Shown here: positions 44,114-52,061 of the stretch, piece after piece
Numbering within the stretch: position 1 is the stretch's first letter
Layout: each line of letters starts with the position of its first letter
Origin: Variovorax sp037204085
GTDB taxonomy: Bacteria > Pseudomonadota > Gammaproteobacteria > Burkholderiales > Burkholderiaceae_C
Reading direction: 5' to 3'
Length of the DNA: 64,000 nucleotides
Assembly: GCF_037204085.1 (NCBI RefSeq)
Contig: NZ_JBBCBW010000015.1
Location: 1 to 64,000, forward strand
Notes under the pieces: model-generated
Told to the model about the DNA's origin: nothing
Database searches by the model: none
Seen by the model: the letters and a program-made list of their open reading frames with translations, nothing else
Translations under genes and position numbers: made by a program

Positions 44114-44327
44114 AGGTGATCAAACCAGTCTCGTCTTCAATGGTCAGCACGCCGAGCACGAACAACACATCCAGCGCGTGGAGGAGCTCGGCCGCGTCCT
44201 GAAAGACGCCCTTCGTGCGGCGGTAAACGCCTTGCACCGTTTCACCCTGCGAATTCCCGATCAAGATCTTTCTCATCTTGAACAACGTCGACTCTTCAAG
44301 CCGTGTGAACTTGCTAGGGACCAGCAT
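44106..44327 (-). CDS. ABC-3C system middle component (MC6-like)
   Basis: A 73-residue protein, starting MLVPSKFTRLEESTLFKMRK and ending HALDVLFVLGVLTIEDETGL. Size, the start motif MLxPxK and the terminal winged-helix-like segment fit the small 'middle component 6' of ABC-three-component systems, thought to connect the effector with the ATPase. It overlaps the HNH gene by 14 bases and the ATPase gene by 8, so all three are translationally coupled. The assignment rests on context as much as on sequence. Confidence 0.78.
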   Translation of the reverse strand: MLVPSKFTRLEESTLFKMRKILIGNSQGETVQGVYRRTKGVFQDAAELLHALDVLFVLGVLTIEDETGLITYA

Positions 44328-45090
44328 CGAAGACCTCGCAGTTTTGAACGAAGAACGACGTCAGCACTTTTGCCGCAAGTAGTGGCCTTCCAGTTCGAGT
44401 ACTGATCCACTGCGCAACGAAGTTGAAGATCGCGTCCTTGTTATCCGGGCTTTGCTGTTGCATCGCGAGGTAGTAGGTGTTGACCTGGTTCTGTAGCATG
44501 CGAATTGCGACTTGGTCGTTCTGCTCCAACATCCGGATCTGATCCCGAATGCGAACATAAAAGTTGACTGCGTAAGTCTTGATCTCAAGCCTTTGCAGAG
44601 GGCTCATGCCAGTACGCAGCTTCTTGTCGACAGTCGTGGCGTCGAAACTGGTAGGGGGGACGTCGAGATCATCGCCAGCCAAGGAAGAGATGCTGTCCAA
44701 GATTGCGTAGACCTCGTCCTCGATCATGTAGTCAGAAATCGTTGCATTGGCTCGAGCGTTAGCCAGAAAGCGATTTTTGATTCCGCTGAGCTTGTCCATC
44801 TCCTCAAGCTGGAAGTCCGTGTCGTACCTTGTGTGACATGTAGGGCACAGCGCAACGACGTTCTCTAAGGCGTTGACGTTCGTGGGAGGTGCTCGCCCGA
44901 CTAGGGCCGTGGCTTGAGCAAGAGTTGGATTGAGCGGATAGATATGAGCCACTTCATAGCCCTTGCTCAGCCTGCCGGAGTTCGGCTTGCGAAACAGGAT
45001 TGGCTTTAAGCAAAGAGGACAACATCCGTTTGTCTCTGCATACAGAATGCTGTGTTCATTGTCGCCGTAATCTTTTCTAGCAGTCGCCAT
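44314..45090 (-). CDS. HNH endonuclease effector with ABC-3C C-terminal domain
   Basis: A 258-residue protein with an HNH nuclease at the N terminus: zinc ligands Cys24/Cys27 and Cys82/Cys85, catalytic-type His49 in EVAHIYP, Asn77 and His86 in NVVALCPTCHTRYD. The remaining part from about residue 130 is alpha-helical (LEIKTYAVNFYVRIRDQIRM, FNFVAQWISTRTGRPLLAAK) and corresponds to the recruiting domain found at the C terminus of ABC-3C effectors. GGAGCAAGG precedes the ATG at 45090; a longer frame to 45357 shows no homology. It is first in the operon and is the predicted DNA-cutting toxin. Confidence 0.82.
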   Translation of the reverse strand: MATARKDYGDNEHSILYAETNGCCPLCLKPILFRKPNSGRLSKGYEVAHIYPLNPTLAQATALVGRAPPTNVNALENVVALCPTCHTRYDTDFQLEEMDKLSGIKNRFLANARANATISDYMIEDEVYAILDSISSLAGDDLDVPPTSFDATTVDKKLRTGMSPLQRLEIKTYAVNFYVRIRDQIRMLEQNDQVAIRMLQNQVNTYYLAMQQQSPDNKDAIFNFVAQWISTRTGRPLLAAKVLTSFFVQNCEVFDAGP

Positions 45091-45581
45091 TCGAACCTTG
45101 CTCCGATAAGAGAAGCTCGAGCTGAATTGCCGCGGGCTCTCTGATTTGTGGGCAGGATACCAAGGGCGCGTAACTTTGTGTGACCAGAGAGAGCGAAAGC
45201 ACGCCATTGACGCTCCGAAGCAACGTGAATATCGTCCTGCTGGCTCGTCGCAGTCGGAGGGCGGGTCACCCTGGCTGGCCAAAACAGAGGTGCCGCAAAG
45301 CGGTCGTTGGCGAGCTTCCGCTGTCAGTCTGGAGCGGGCATACCTCAAGGTCGGCAATGCAGCGGGTGTGGTCGGTCACATCCTGACGCTGAGCTCATGA
45401 TCTCGGGTCTAGCGGTCATTGAGTGACCCGGCACGCAACAACCTCAATGCTAGGCATTTCCCTGTTATCCATCGGGAGCCGGATAACCGGGCTTGCTCGC
45501 CCAAGAGGGAAGCTGCGGTATCGCGGAATTGAGGTCAATGCCGCTTCGAAGAACCTTAAGCCGCTACTGACCAGGTCGCTA
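45091..45581. other. Gap without a recognisable gene
   Basis: About 490 bases between the ABC-3C operon and the second ATPase. Only short frames without family resemblance are present. It must contain the promoter of the HNH gene near its left end, but I cannot point to a clear -35/-10 pair. It may hold debris of a lost gene. Confidence 0.5.
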
Positions 45582-47750
45582 CTAGGCCATCGCCACAACC
45601 TGCGAGTACAGACGTCGCAGATGCTGGTCCGACATGTCCAAAATTGGCTCGTACATGAACGAGTTCAGGTGGATATTCTCGGGCGTCATAAGGAGGACTC
45701 GCTGAATGACGCCAAGATTTGCGATCTCGGCAGGAAACTCGTTGCGGTAGCGCTTGAGCAGCACCGGGGTCTGGTTGGCGGTGATGCCTGCCAGCCAGGC
45801 GGCATCGTTGATCTTGGCCGCCATGAACTTCTCCGCCTGTATCCGTGTGGCGATAGCCAAGACCACTTTGTTCTCAAAGTTAATTCCGTCAGCAGCCTGA
45901 AGGCACGCAGCGACCTCGGTGACCAAGAGATCAACAATAGGTGTTGCGCCGTTGACCGACTGTCCGGTAGCTCCAAAGAGGTTGATGTAAATTGCATCGA
46001 GGTCTGCGACGGTTATCTGCGCCGTATTTGCTTTCCAGTGAAGAAGCGATGTCAGGAGCAGGTAATCGGCGTCGGCCTCACCTTTCGTGTACTCAAGGAG
46101 ATTGCGCATGAAGGGGATGCAACAAATCTTCTTCCGGTCGTCCGTGAAGAAATCCGGCTTCCAGACCTTGCTGAAGACGTTGCGCACACCTTGGGCTGCT
46201 TCGAGTGTGACACCAGCGGCCGTCTTCGAAACCATGAAGCAGTTCTTCCGTGGAACAAGGTTTCGGCTCTCGATGGTTCGGTAGAAGTCGAAGTTGTGAG
46301 TAAGGATGAGCAGCTTGAAGTGCTGATCCTCCGCTAAGTCGGAGAGGTACTGAATGATGGCGTACTTGTTTTTGTAGTCGAACGAGTCGGCAATGTCGTC
46401 AACGACGAGAAGCGTTTCTAGGCCGGCAGCGCGACGCACCTCGATGTCGAATAACATATTCAGGACGTGAAACGCCTTCTTCTCGCCGGTGCTGAGCGTC
46501 TGCAGCAAGGCGTCACGCTCAACCGGGGCGTGGTCGTTGCCATCTTTGAAAACAAAACCTAGGCGTGGTGCTGTTTCCTTGCCGAGCACGACCTGAACCT
46601 TGTTTGCCACCTCAAGATGGAACGGGACGATGAAGCGGTTGTTGAAGATATCGATGACCGCCTGCCACTGCGTTTGCTCCTGAGCAGCCTGCGCCTCAAT
46701 CTCTGCTGAACGCACGGCTGCTTGGTCGACCTTGCTCAGGACGTCGACGCATAAGGCGTGATTCACCTTGAGGTATGACATCCAGAGCTTCTTCTTGAAC
46801 GCCGCCGGGTCAGCAAGCTCTGGTAGCAGCTCTTCGTGACCCTGCAGGTAGGTCTCGAACTCACGGAGTTGCGCGTTCTTCTGAATCTGCTTTTCAAGCT
46901 CTTCGTACTTTTTTCGAAGTGCGGCGTCCTCAGAGATCTTGGCTCGCTCCGCGTCAATGAGAGCTTGGAGCTCCGCCTCGGAGTTGACCTCTTGCTTCTC
47001 GTCACCGTTGAGGCTCACGGAATGCTTGGCTTTGAAGAAGCCGCTGTTCTTCAGCTCCTTCGCCACGTTGGTGGCCTCGTAGTAGTTAAAGCCGCCTTTC
47101 TTAAAGTACTTTGAGGCGGCGAGCAGCTCGTTGTACTTTTTCGTGTAGTCATTGATCGCTGTGCGGAAGTCACCGTTGGCCAGGAACGCCACGACTCGGT
47201 CGTCGTTCATGACGTCGTAGGGCACATCCTTGAAGGCAGGCTCCCAGTCCTTGTCCAACTCGTCCTTCAAGCTCGCCAGCACCGCGTCGAACTCCCCTCC
47301 CGAAGGCAGGAATGTCGACGAGACCTCGCGGTCCACCGCCCGCTTGGTTCTCGCTGTCGTTTTGAGCGCACTCATGAGGGCCGTGCGCGCAGAGATGACG
47401 CCTGCGTGCAGCGATTCATACTCCTGACGCAGCGCGGCGTTTACCAGCAAGGTTGCCGTGCCGTCGCCCTTGCTAGTGAACTCCTCGTATGGCCTTAGGA
47501 CGAGCACCTTGCCGGCCGCAAGTTCGACGCTGTTTTCGTCCTGGACTACTCGCGTTGTGGCACGGTTTGGGAAAATCCGGTCTCGCGATTGTTTGCCGTC
47601 CGCAATGTCTTGGAAGGTGTTGGCTAACGAGCTTTTCATCGCACCGTTGGGCGCGTAGATGGCAATGGCGGAAGCGCTTGCGTATTCCAGCACCACGTCC
47701 AACTTGCGAATGCCGTAGCAATACTCGAGCTGCAGCTTCAGCTTATTCAT
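45582..47750 (-). CDS. Free-standing SMC/ABC-type AAA family ATPase
   Basis: A 722-residue cytoplasmic ATPase. The P-loop is the variant APNGAMKSS at residues 33-41, followed by a long helical/coiled-coil middle (AELQALIDAERAKISEDAAL, KKYEELEKQIQKNAQLREFE) and a C-terminal half with ABC signature LSTGEKKAFHVLNMLFDIE, Walker B VVDDIADSFDYKNK and the switch His in LTHNFDFYRT. About 200 extra C-terminal residues follow with no known domain. This protein family is often found in defence islands and is poorly characterised; RloC/PrrC-like nucleases share the general layout but I see no ACNase residues. Start at 47750 chosen from the conserved N terminus. Confidence 0.8.
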   Translation of the reverse strand: MNKLKLQLEYCYGIRKLDVVLEYASASAIAIYAPNGAMKSSLANTFQDIADGKQSRDRIFPNRATTRVVQDENSVELAAGKVLVLRPYEEFTSKGDGTATLLVNAALRQEYESLHAGVISARTALMSALKTTARTKRAVDREVSSTFLPSGGEFDAVLASLKDELDKDWEPAFKDVPYDVMNDDRVVAFLANGDFRTAINDYTKKYNELLAASKYFKKGGFNYYEATNVAKELKNSGFFKAKHSVSLNGDEKQEVNSEAELQALIDAERAKISEDAALRKKYEELEKQIQKNAQLREFETYLQGHEELLPELADPAAFKKKLWMSYLKVNHALCVDVLSKVDQAAVRSAEIEAQAAQEQTQWQAVIDIFNNRFIVPFHLEVANKVQVVLGKETAPRLGFVFKDGNDHAPVERDALLQTLSTGEKKAFHVLNMLFDIEVRRAAGLETLLVVDDIADSFDYKNKYAIIQYLSDLAEDQHFKLLILTHNFDFYRTIESRNLVPRKNCFMVSKTAAGVTLEAAQGVRNVFSKVWKPDFFTDDRKKICCIPFMRNLLEYTKGEADADYLLLTSLLHWKANTAQITVADLDAIYINLFGATGQSVNGATPIVDLLVTEVAACLQAADGINFENKVVLAIATRIQAEKFMAAKINDAAWLAGITANQTPVLLKRYRNEFPAEIANLGVIQRVLLMTPENIHLNSFMYEPILDMSDQHLRRLYSQVVAMA

Positions 47751-47852
47751 CTTCCCTCCGCATGACGCCTCGATGCACCGCACGCGATTGAGAGAGGGAG
47801 AGAGGCAGGTCCGGACCTTCGCTGTCTTGTTCGACGCATATGTCCATTGCCC

Positions 47853-49370
47853 TCAATCCTCCCGAACCAACACATCCCCCTCAAACCGATACCGAAAATA
47901 AAACCACTTCTCAACTTCCGACTTAGCCTCAATCCGAAAAGCCGTAATCAGCCTTTCCCCATCGGTCTTCAGATAGATCGCGCCATACACCTCGACGTTG
48001 CTGCGCGCGAGCTGTTTCACATCAGCCTTCAACTGCGCAACCTTGTCTTGCGAGAGCGTTCCAGCCGCCAGCTTGTCGATTCCGGCCATCAGCGCGTCGA
48101 CGGAGCTCTTGTTCTCCATCGCGCGCGAAGAGCGCTGAAGCTCGGTGGAAAGAATCACCGGTGCGCCGCCGCGGCCGAAGCGGCCCAGGCGGCCGAGCAA
48201 GTCGGGCCTGGGGTGGATGTGGCCCTCTTCGTCTCCTGACGAAATGATGAAGGCAGCCGGGTTGACGGCGTCCAGAAACGCATCGGTCACCTTTTCGGAG
48301 CCGTGGTGGCAAGACTTCATGATGTCTGACCTGAAGGTATCTCGCGCCTTGGTCACCATGTCGTCGTAGGCGGGCGTGCCTGCTCTCGGAAACTTGTTAT
48401 CCGCAGTGCCGGTGTAGTGCTGCAGCAAGAATTTTTCGGCGCCTTCGTTCAAGTCGCCGCCGAACAGCACGCTGAACTTGCCGTATTGCAGCCGCAAGAT
48501 GACGGAGTGGCCGTTCTTGGTTTCGTTGTACGAGCCCAGTTGCCGCAGCGCGGGGGTGCCGTCGGGGCCTTCTTCAACCACCGGCGCAAGCACGCGTATG
48601 GTGTAGCCGCGGTCGTCCGAAGGGGCAAATCCGGGCATCCAGGCGGTGTCGTCTTCTATCGTCGCGTGCTGGGCCGAGAGCATGCAGATGTCCTGGATCT
48701 TCGGGTTGTTTAGCGCGGCCTTCATGACTTGCGGAAAGAGGTGGGTGGTGCCCGCGTTTCCGAAGATGGTCTTGACGGTGGCGTAGTCGGCGGCAAGGTC
48801 GCCTATGTAGGCAACCGATGCGCCGTTTTCCTTCACGGGCTTGCCGCCGAGCTTTTCCCAGGTGCCGCTCACGGGCCGCTCGACAAGGCCGTTGTGATAC
48901 ACGGTGCCAAAGCCGATGCCGGGGTCGGCAAAGATGTCCTTGAAGCCCAGGTAATGGTCGCTGTCGGGGTGCGTCATTACGGCGGCGGCAAAGTCGAAGC
49001 CGCGGTAGGTCTGAAACCTGGCGGCAAGAAAGGCGCGCATGTTGCCGCCCTCTCCGGCGTCGATGACGACGATGCGCTCATCGCCGCCGGTCTCGGGCGA
49101 GATGAGCACGGCGCCGTCGCCCTGGCCCACGTCGACAAAGATGATTTCGAGCGGCCGGCGGGCGACGGTGTCTTCTTTGGGGATGTAGAGGGTGCGCCGC
49201 TTGGTGGGCGAGCGGGCGGCCCAGTCGATTTCCAGCCACCCGTCGCCAAGGTCTTTCTTGACCTTGAGGAAGTCGCCCCAGATGACTTCGCGGATCTTTT
49301 TCTTCTTGTCGTCGAAGAGGTGAACGGGGCTTCCGTCCGCGCGCAAATTGACGAATCGGTGTGCTGCCAT
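47853..49370 (-). CDS. ComEC/Rec2-like metallo-beta-lactamase-fold hydrolase
   Basis: A 505-residue soluble protein. The first 65 residues look like a small SH3-type beta domain (AAHRFVNLRADGSPVHLFDD, GDGWLEIDW). From about residue 70 follows an MBL fold: IIFVDVGQGDGAVLI, DAGEGGN, the metal motif MTHPDSDHYLG (HxDxDH), FGGDLNEGAEKF and KSCHHGSEKV. ComEC itself is a membrane protein; this one has no membrane part, so it belongs to the free-standing ComEC-like hydrolases. Substrate could be DNA, RNA or a nucleotide signal. It is on the same strand as the ATPase with a 102-base gap and may be part of the same cargo. Confidence 0.8.
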   Translation of the reverse strand: MAAHRFVNLRADGSPVHLFDDKKKKIREVIWGDFLKVKKDLGDGWLEIDWAARSPTKRRTLYIPKEDTVARRPLEIIFVDVGQGDGAVLISPETGGDERIVVIDAGEGGNMRAFLAARFQTYRGFDFAAAVMTHPDSDHYLGFKDIFADPGIGFGTVYHNGLVERPVSGTWEKLGGKPVKENGASVAYIGDLAADYATVKTIFGNAGTTHLFPQVMKAALNNPKIQDICMLSAQHATIEDDTAWMPGFAPSDDRGYTIRVLAPVVEEGPDGTPALRQLGSYNETKNGHSVILRLQYGKFSVLFGGDLNEGAEKFLLQHYTGTADNKFPRAGTPAYDDMVTKARDTFRSDIMKSCHHGSEKVTDAFLDAVNPAAFIISSGDEEGHIHPRPDLLGRLGRFGRGGAPVILSTELQRSSRAMENKSSVDALMAGIDKLAAGTLSQDKVAQLKADVKQLARSNVEVYGAIYLKTDGERLITAFRIEAKSEVEKWFYFRYRFEGDVLVRED

Positions 49371-49397
49371 GCGCCCGCTCCCTCTTTTTTGACGAAT

Positions 49398-49419
49398 CCC
49401 GCACTTTTAGCAGTGCGGG
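49398..49419. repeat. Perfect 8-bp hairpin upstream of the MBL gene
   Basis: CCCGCACT and AGTGCGGG flank a six-base loop, 28 bases upstream of the MBL-hydrolase start and about 180 bases before the HDOD gene. No U-run follows on either strand, so a terminator is unlikely. It may lie in the 5' leader of the MBL transcript. The rest of the 49371-49601 gap shows no gene. Confidence 0.5.
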
Positions 49420-49601
49420 GGGGCAGGCGCATCACTCAAAAGCGGTATGGCAATAGGCAGGCGGCTCCGGACAATGGCGGCGTTGTTGCTGGAAGTCTGC
49501 ATTCGGACTATGGGAGTTGACCCGATCCCTGAAGACATCAACATGTAACACTATAGTTGCAGCACAATTCCGGGCAGCGAAAACTACAGCCTGAGATCGC
49601 C

Positions 49602-50429
49602 ATGACCCTGGACGAACTGTTTGCCGAAAGCCATTTGCTTCCCACGGTGCCCAAGGTGGTGTTCGACTTGATCGAGCTCTTGCGCAACGAGGACGCCTCC
49701 ATTCCCGTGGTTGCACGCAAGGTCGAGCTCGACCAGGTGCTGACGGCCCGGGTGCTGCGCATGGCCAACTCTCCGTACTTCGGGCTGCGCCGCAAAATCC
49801 TCTCGATCCAAGACGCGATCCAGCTGCTGGGCTTCTCGTCGATCCGCTCGCTGGTGGTGAGCTCTGGCCTTACGGGCACGTTCCGCAAGGTCGACGGGGT
49901 GCATCTGCCGTCTTTCTGGTCGCACAGCCTGCGCGTGGCGGCGGTGGCGCGCTACCTTGCCGGCAAGACCCGCAGCGTGGACCAGAGCCTTGCGTTCACC
50001 GTGGGCAGCATGCACGCCATCGGCCACCTGATCATGGCCGGCGCCATGAAGGAGCAAATGGCCAAGCTCAACGCGGTGCACCCTTTCGACCGGATGGGGC
50101 GGCTCGAGGTCGAACGGGAGAAGTTCGGCTTTCACTATGGCGAAGTGGGCGCCCGGCTGGCTGCCCGCTGGGAGTTTGCGCCCGAGTTCATCAGCGCCCT
50201 CTCGTGCTTTGCCAACCCGATGGAAGCCGAGCAGGTCGATCCGCTGGCCAATGTGCTGCACCTTGCCGTCTGGCGCGTTGCGCTGGAGCGCGAAGGCCTG
50301 CGCATCGGCGACTCGCAGCACGTTTGGCCGGCCCAGTCGGCGGATGCCATTGGCATTTCTGAAGACGTGATGCAAGACATGCCGGCGCCCCGCGAACTGG
50401 CGTCCGACCTGGAATCGATGATCGCCTGA
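49602..50429 (+). CDS. HDOD domain-containing protein
   Basis: A 275-residue protein made almost entirely of an HDOD domain: LLPTVPKVVFDLIELLRNED at the start, VELDQVLTARVLRMANSPYF, AIQLLGFSSIRSLVVSSGL and HSLRVAAVARYLA. HDOD is a non-catalytic relative of HD phosphohydrolases; members act in signalling, motility or stress responses. There is no attached GGDEF, EAL or receiver domain. The start was fixed by MTLDELFAESHLLPTVP; in-frame codons upstream to 49557 lack homology. It is the first ordinary chromosomal gene after the island. Confidence 0.92.
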   Translation: MTLDELFAESHLLPTVPKVVFDLIELLRNEDASIPVVARKVELDQVLTARVLRMANSPYFGLRRKILSIQDAIQLLGFSSIRSLVVSSGLTGTFRKVDGVHLPSFWSHSLRVAAVARYLAGKTRSVDQSLAFTVGSMHAIGHLIMAGAMKEQMAKLNAVHPFDRMGRLEVEREKFGFHYGEVGARLAARWEFAPEFISALSCFANPMEAEQVDPLANVLHLAVWRVALEREGLRIGDSQHVWPAQSADAIGISEDVMQDMPAPRELASDLESMIA

Positions 50430-50564
50430 TCGTCGTTACCGTCCGTTGAGGGTGGCGCCTGCCGCCCCGTTTTGCCTGGCTTCGGCCAGCGCCTTCTTCT
50501 CTCCCCTCCTCCCCTTGGCCGAGCCTTGAACGGTGCCGCGCAACGATGCGGCAGGCACAGTCGT

Positions 50565-50602
50565 TTGACTTTTTTAGATATATCGAAAATAATTTCGACA
50601 TA
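50565..50602 (+). promoter_or_regulatory. Promoter with overlapping PadR/YqjI-type operator
   Basis: TTGACT (50565-50570) and AATAAT (50588-50593) are 17 bases apart, a good sigma-70 promoter. The -10 element lies in the centre of an inverted repeat, TAT-x-TCGAAA-ATAA-TTTCGA-x-ATA (50579-50602). A repressor bound there would block the polymerase. The PadR gene starts 18 bases downstream, so the site suggests autoregulation. Confidence 0.75.
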
Positions 50603-50620
50603 CCTCGAGAGGACATCGAT

Positions 50621-51190
50621 ATGCGACACCCCCACTTCGGCCACCACCATCACCACCACTGCCACACGCCCCGTGGCGAGCACGAAGACGGCCTTTCCGG
50701 TGGCCGTGGCGGGCGCGGCGGCGGGCGGGTGTTCGGCCATGGCGGCCTGCGCTTTGTGCTGCTGCGGCTCATTGCAGACAAGCCGGCCCACGGCTACGAG
50801 CTCATCAAGGCCATTGAAGACCGCTTGGGCGGCAGCTATGCGCCGAGCCCTGGCGTGGTGTACCCCACGCTCACGCTGCTTGAAGAAATGGGCTACCTGA
50901 GCGTGGAAACTGCCGACACCGGCGGGCGCAAGCGCTACAGCATCACGGCCAGCGGCCAGGAGTTTCTGGCCGCCAACAACGACATGGCCGACGCAATGAT
51001 GGCCCGCATGAACGGCGGCGTAGACGGAGCCGGCCCGCGCGGCGGGCGCCCGCCGCAGGTAACGCGCGCCATCGAAAACCTGAAGCTCGCCATGCGCATG
51101 CGCCTTTCGGGCCCGCCCCTCACAGAACAACAAGCCCACGATTTCGCCGCGGTGCTCGACAGCGCCGCCCAGCAACTGGAACGCATCTAG
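50621..51190 (+). CDS. PadR family regulator with poly-His N terminus (YqjI-like)
   Basis: A 189-residue PadR regulator. The first 25 residues, MRHPHFGHHHHHHCHTPRGE and a few more, contain six consecutive His plus four others and a Cys, a natural metal-binding tail. The winged helix follows at about 45-125 (LRFVLLRLIADKPAHGYELI, SPGVVYPTLTLLEEMGYLS) with a C-terminal dimerisation helix. E. coli YqjI has the same layout, senses nickel and represses the ferric reductase gene yqjH; here a YqjH-like gene lies 15 bases downstream. The start is placed at the ATG after the operator, not the earlier frame opening at 50546. Confidence 0.9.
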   Translation: MRHPHFGHHHHHHCHTPRGEHEDGLSGGRGGRGGGRVFGHGGLRFVLLRLIADKPAHGYELIKAIEDRLGGSYAPSPGVVYPTLTLLEEMGYLSVETADTGGRKRYSITASGQEFLAANNDMADAMMARMNGGVDGAGPRGGRPPQVTRAIENLKLAMRMRLSGPPLTEQQAHDFAAVLDSAAQQLERI

Positions 51191-51205
51191 AAAGCTTTTT
51201 CTGAA

Positions 51206-52054
51206 ATGACCGACTTCTCGACCGACACATCTCCCGCTTCTTCTTCCCCGCCCGACCGCACGCCGCGCCGCGTGCGGCACGAGCTTCGCTTTCGGCAGCT
51301 CACGGTAAAAACGGTGCAGCGCGTCACGCCGCACCTGATCCGCGTCACGCTCACCGGCGATGACCTTGCGGGCTTTACGAGCCTGGGCTTCGACGACCAC
51401 GCGAAGATCTTTTTTCCCGATGCCACGACCGGCAAGCTCACGCTGCCCACCGTGGGGCCTGACGGCCCGGTGTGGCCCGCAAGCGGCCGGCCGACCATGC
51501 GCGACTACACGCCGCGCCGGCATGACCCGCAGGCCAACACGCTGGAACTCGACTTCGCGCTGCACGAAGCCGGCCCCGCCACCCAATGGGCCGAGCAGGT
51601 CAAGCCCGGCGACATGCTCGGCGTGGGCGGGCCGCGCGGCTCGTTCATCGTGCCGACCGATTTCGACTGGCACCTGCTCATCGGCGACGACACTGCCCTG
51701 CCCGCCATCGCACGGCGCCTGGCCGAGCTGCCGGCCGGAGCGCGCGTGGTTGTGCTGGCCGAGGTCGACAGCGAGGCCGACCAGGTGCCGTTCGAAACGC
51801 AGGCCGAGCTCACGCTGCAATGGGTGCACCGCAAGGGCGCTGAACCGGGGCTGAGCCCGGTGCTGCTCGATGCGCTCAAGGCAATGAAGCTGCCGGCGGG
51901 TGACTTCCACGCCTGGGTGGGATGCGAATCGGCGATTGCGAAGGCCCTGCGCGCGCACCTGGTGGGCGAGCGAGGCGCCAATCCGAAGTGGGTTCGCGCG
52001 TCAGGCTACTGGCGCCGCGGTGCCGTGGCCACGCACGACACGCACGACGAGTAG
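51206..52054 (+). CDS. Siderophore-interacting protein / NADPH-dependent ferric reductase (YqjH-like)
   Basis: A 282-residue flavin reductase of the SIP family. The FAD domain includes RVTPHLIRVTLTGDDLAGF and the R-x-Y-T motif in MRDYTPRR; the NADPH half contains GPRGSFIVP, LLIGDDTALPAIARRL and the C-terminal GYWRRG. The family releases iron from ferric siderophores in the cytoplasm. It is directly downstream of the PadR/YqjI-like gene, suggesting control by nickel or iron. The 3' end is convergent with corA, seven bases apart. Confidence 0.93.
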   Translation: MTDFSTDTSPASSSPPDRTPRRVRHELRFRQLTVKTVQRVTPHLIRVTLTGDDLAGFTSLGFDDHAKIFFPDATTGKLTLPTVGPDGPVWPASGRPTMRDYTPRRHDPQANTLELDFALHEAGPATQWAEQVKPGDMLGVGGPRGSFIVPTDFDWHLLIGDDTALPAIARRLAELPAGARVVVLAEVDSEADQVPFETQAELTLQWVHRKGAEPGLSPVLLDALKAMKLPAGDFHAWVGCESAIAKALRAHLVGERGANPKWVRASGYWRRGAVATHDTHDE

Positions 52055-52061
52055 CCCTCAT

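Noticed and set aside
45091..45581. Short open frames of 60-84 codons in the gap between the two ATPase loci
   Set aside because: No ribosome sites, no family resemblance, and frames overlap each other on both strands.
49398..49419. Hairpin considered as a bidirectional terminator
   Set aside because: Neither strand has a U-tract after the stem, and it lies upstream of both neighbouring genes rather than downstream.
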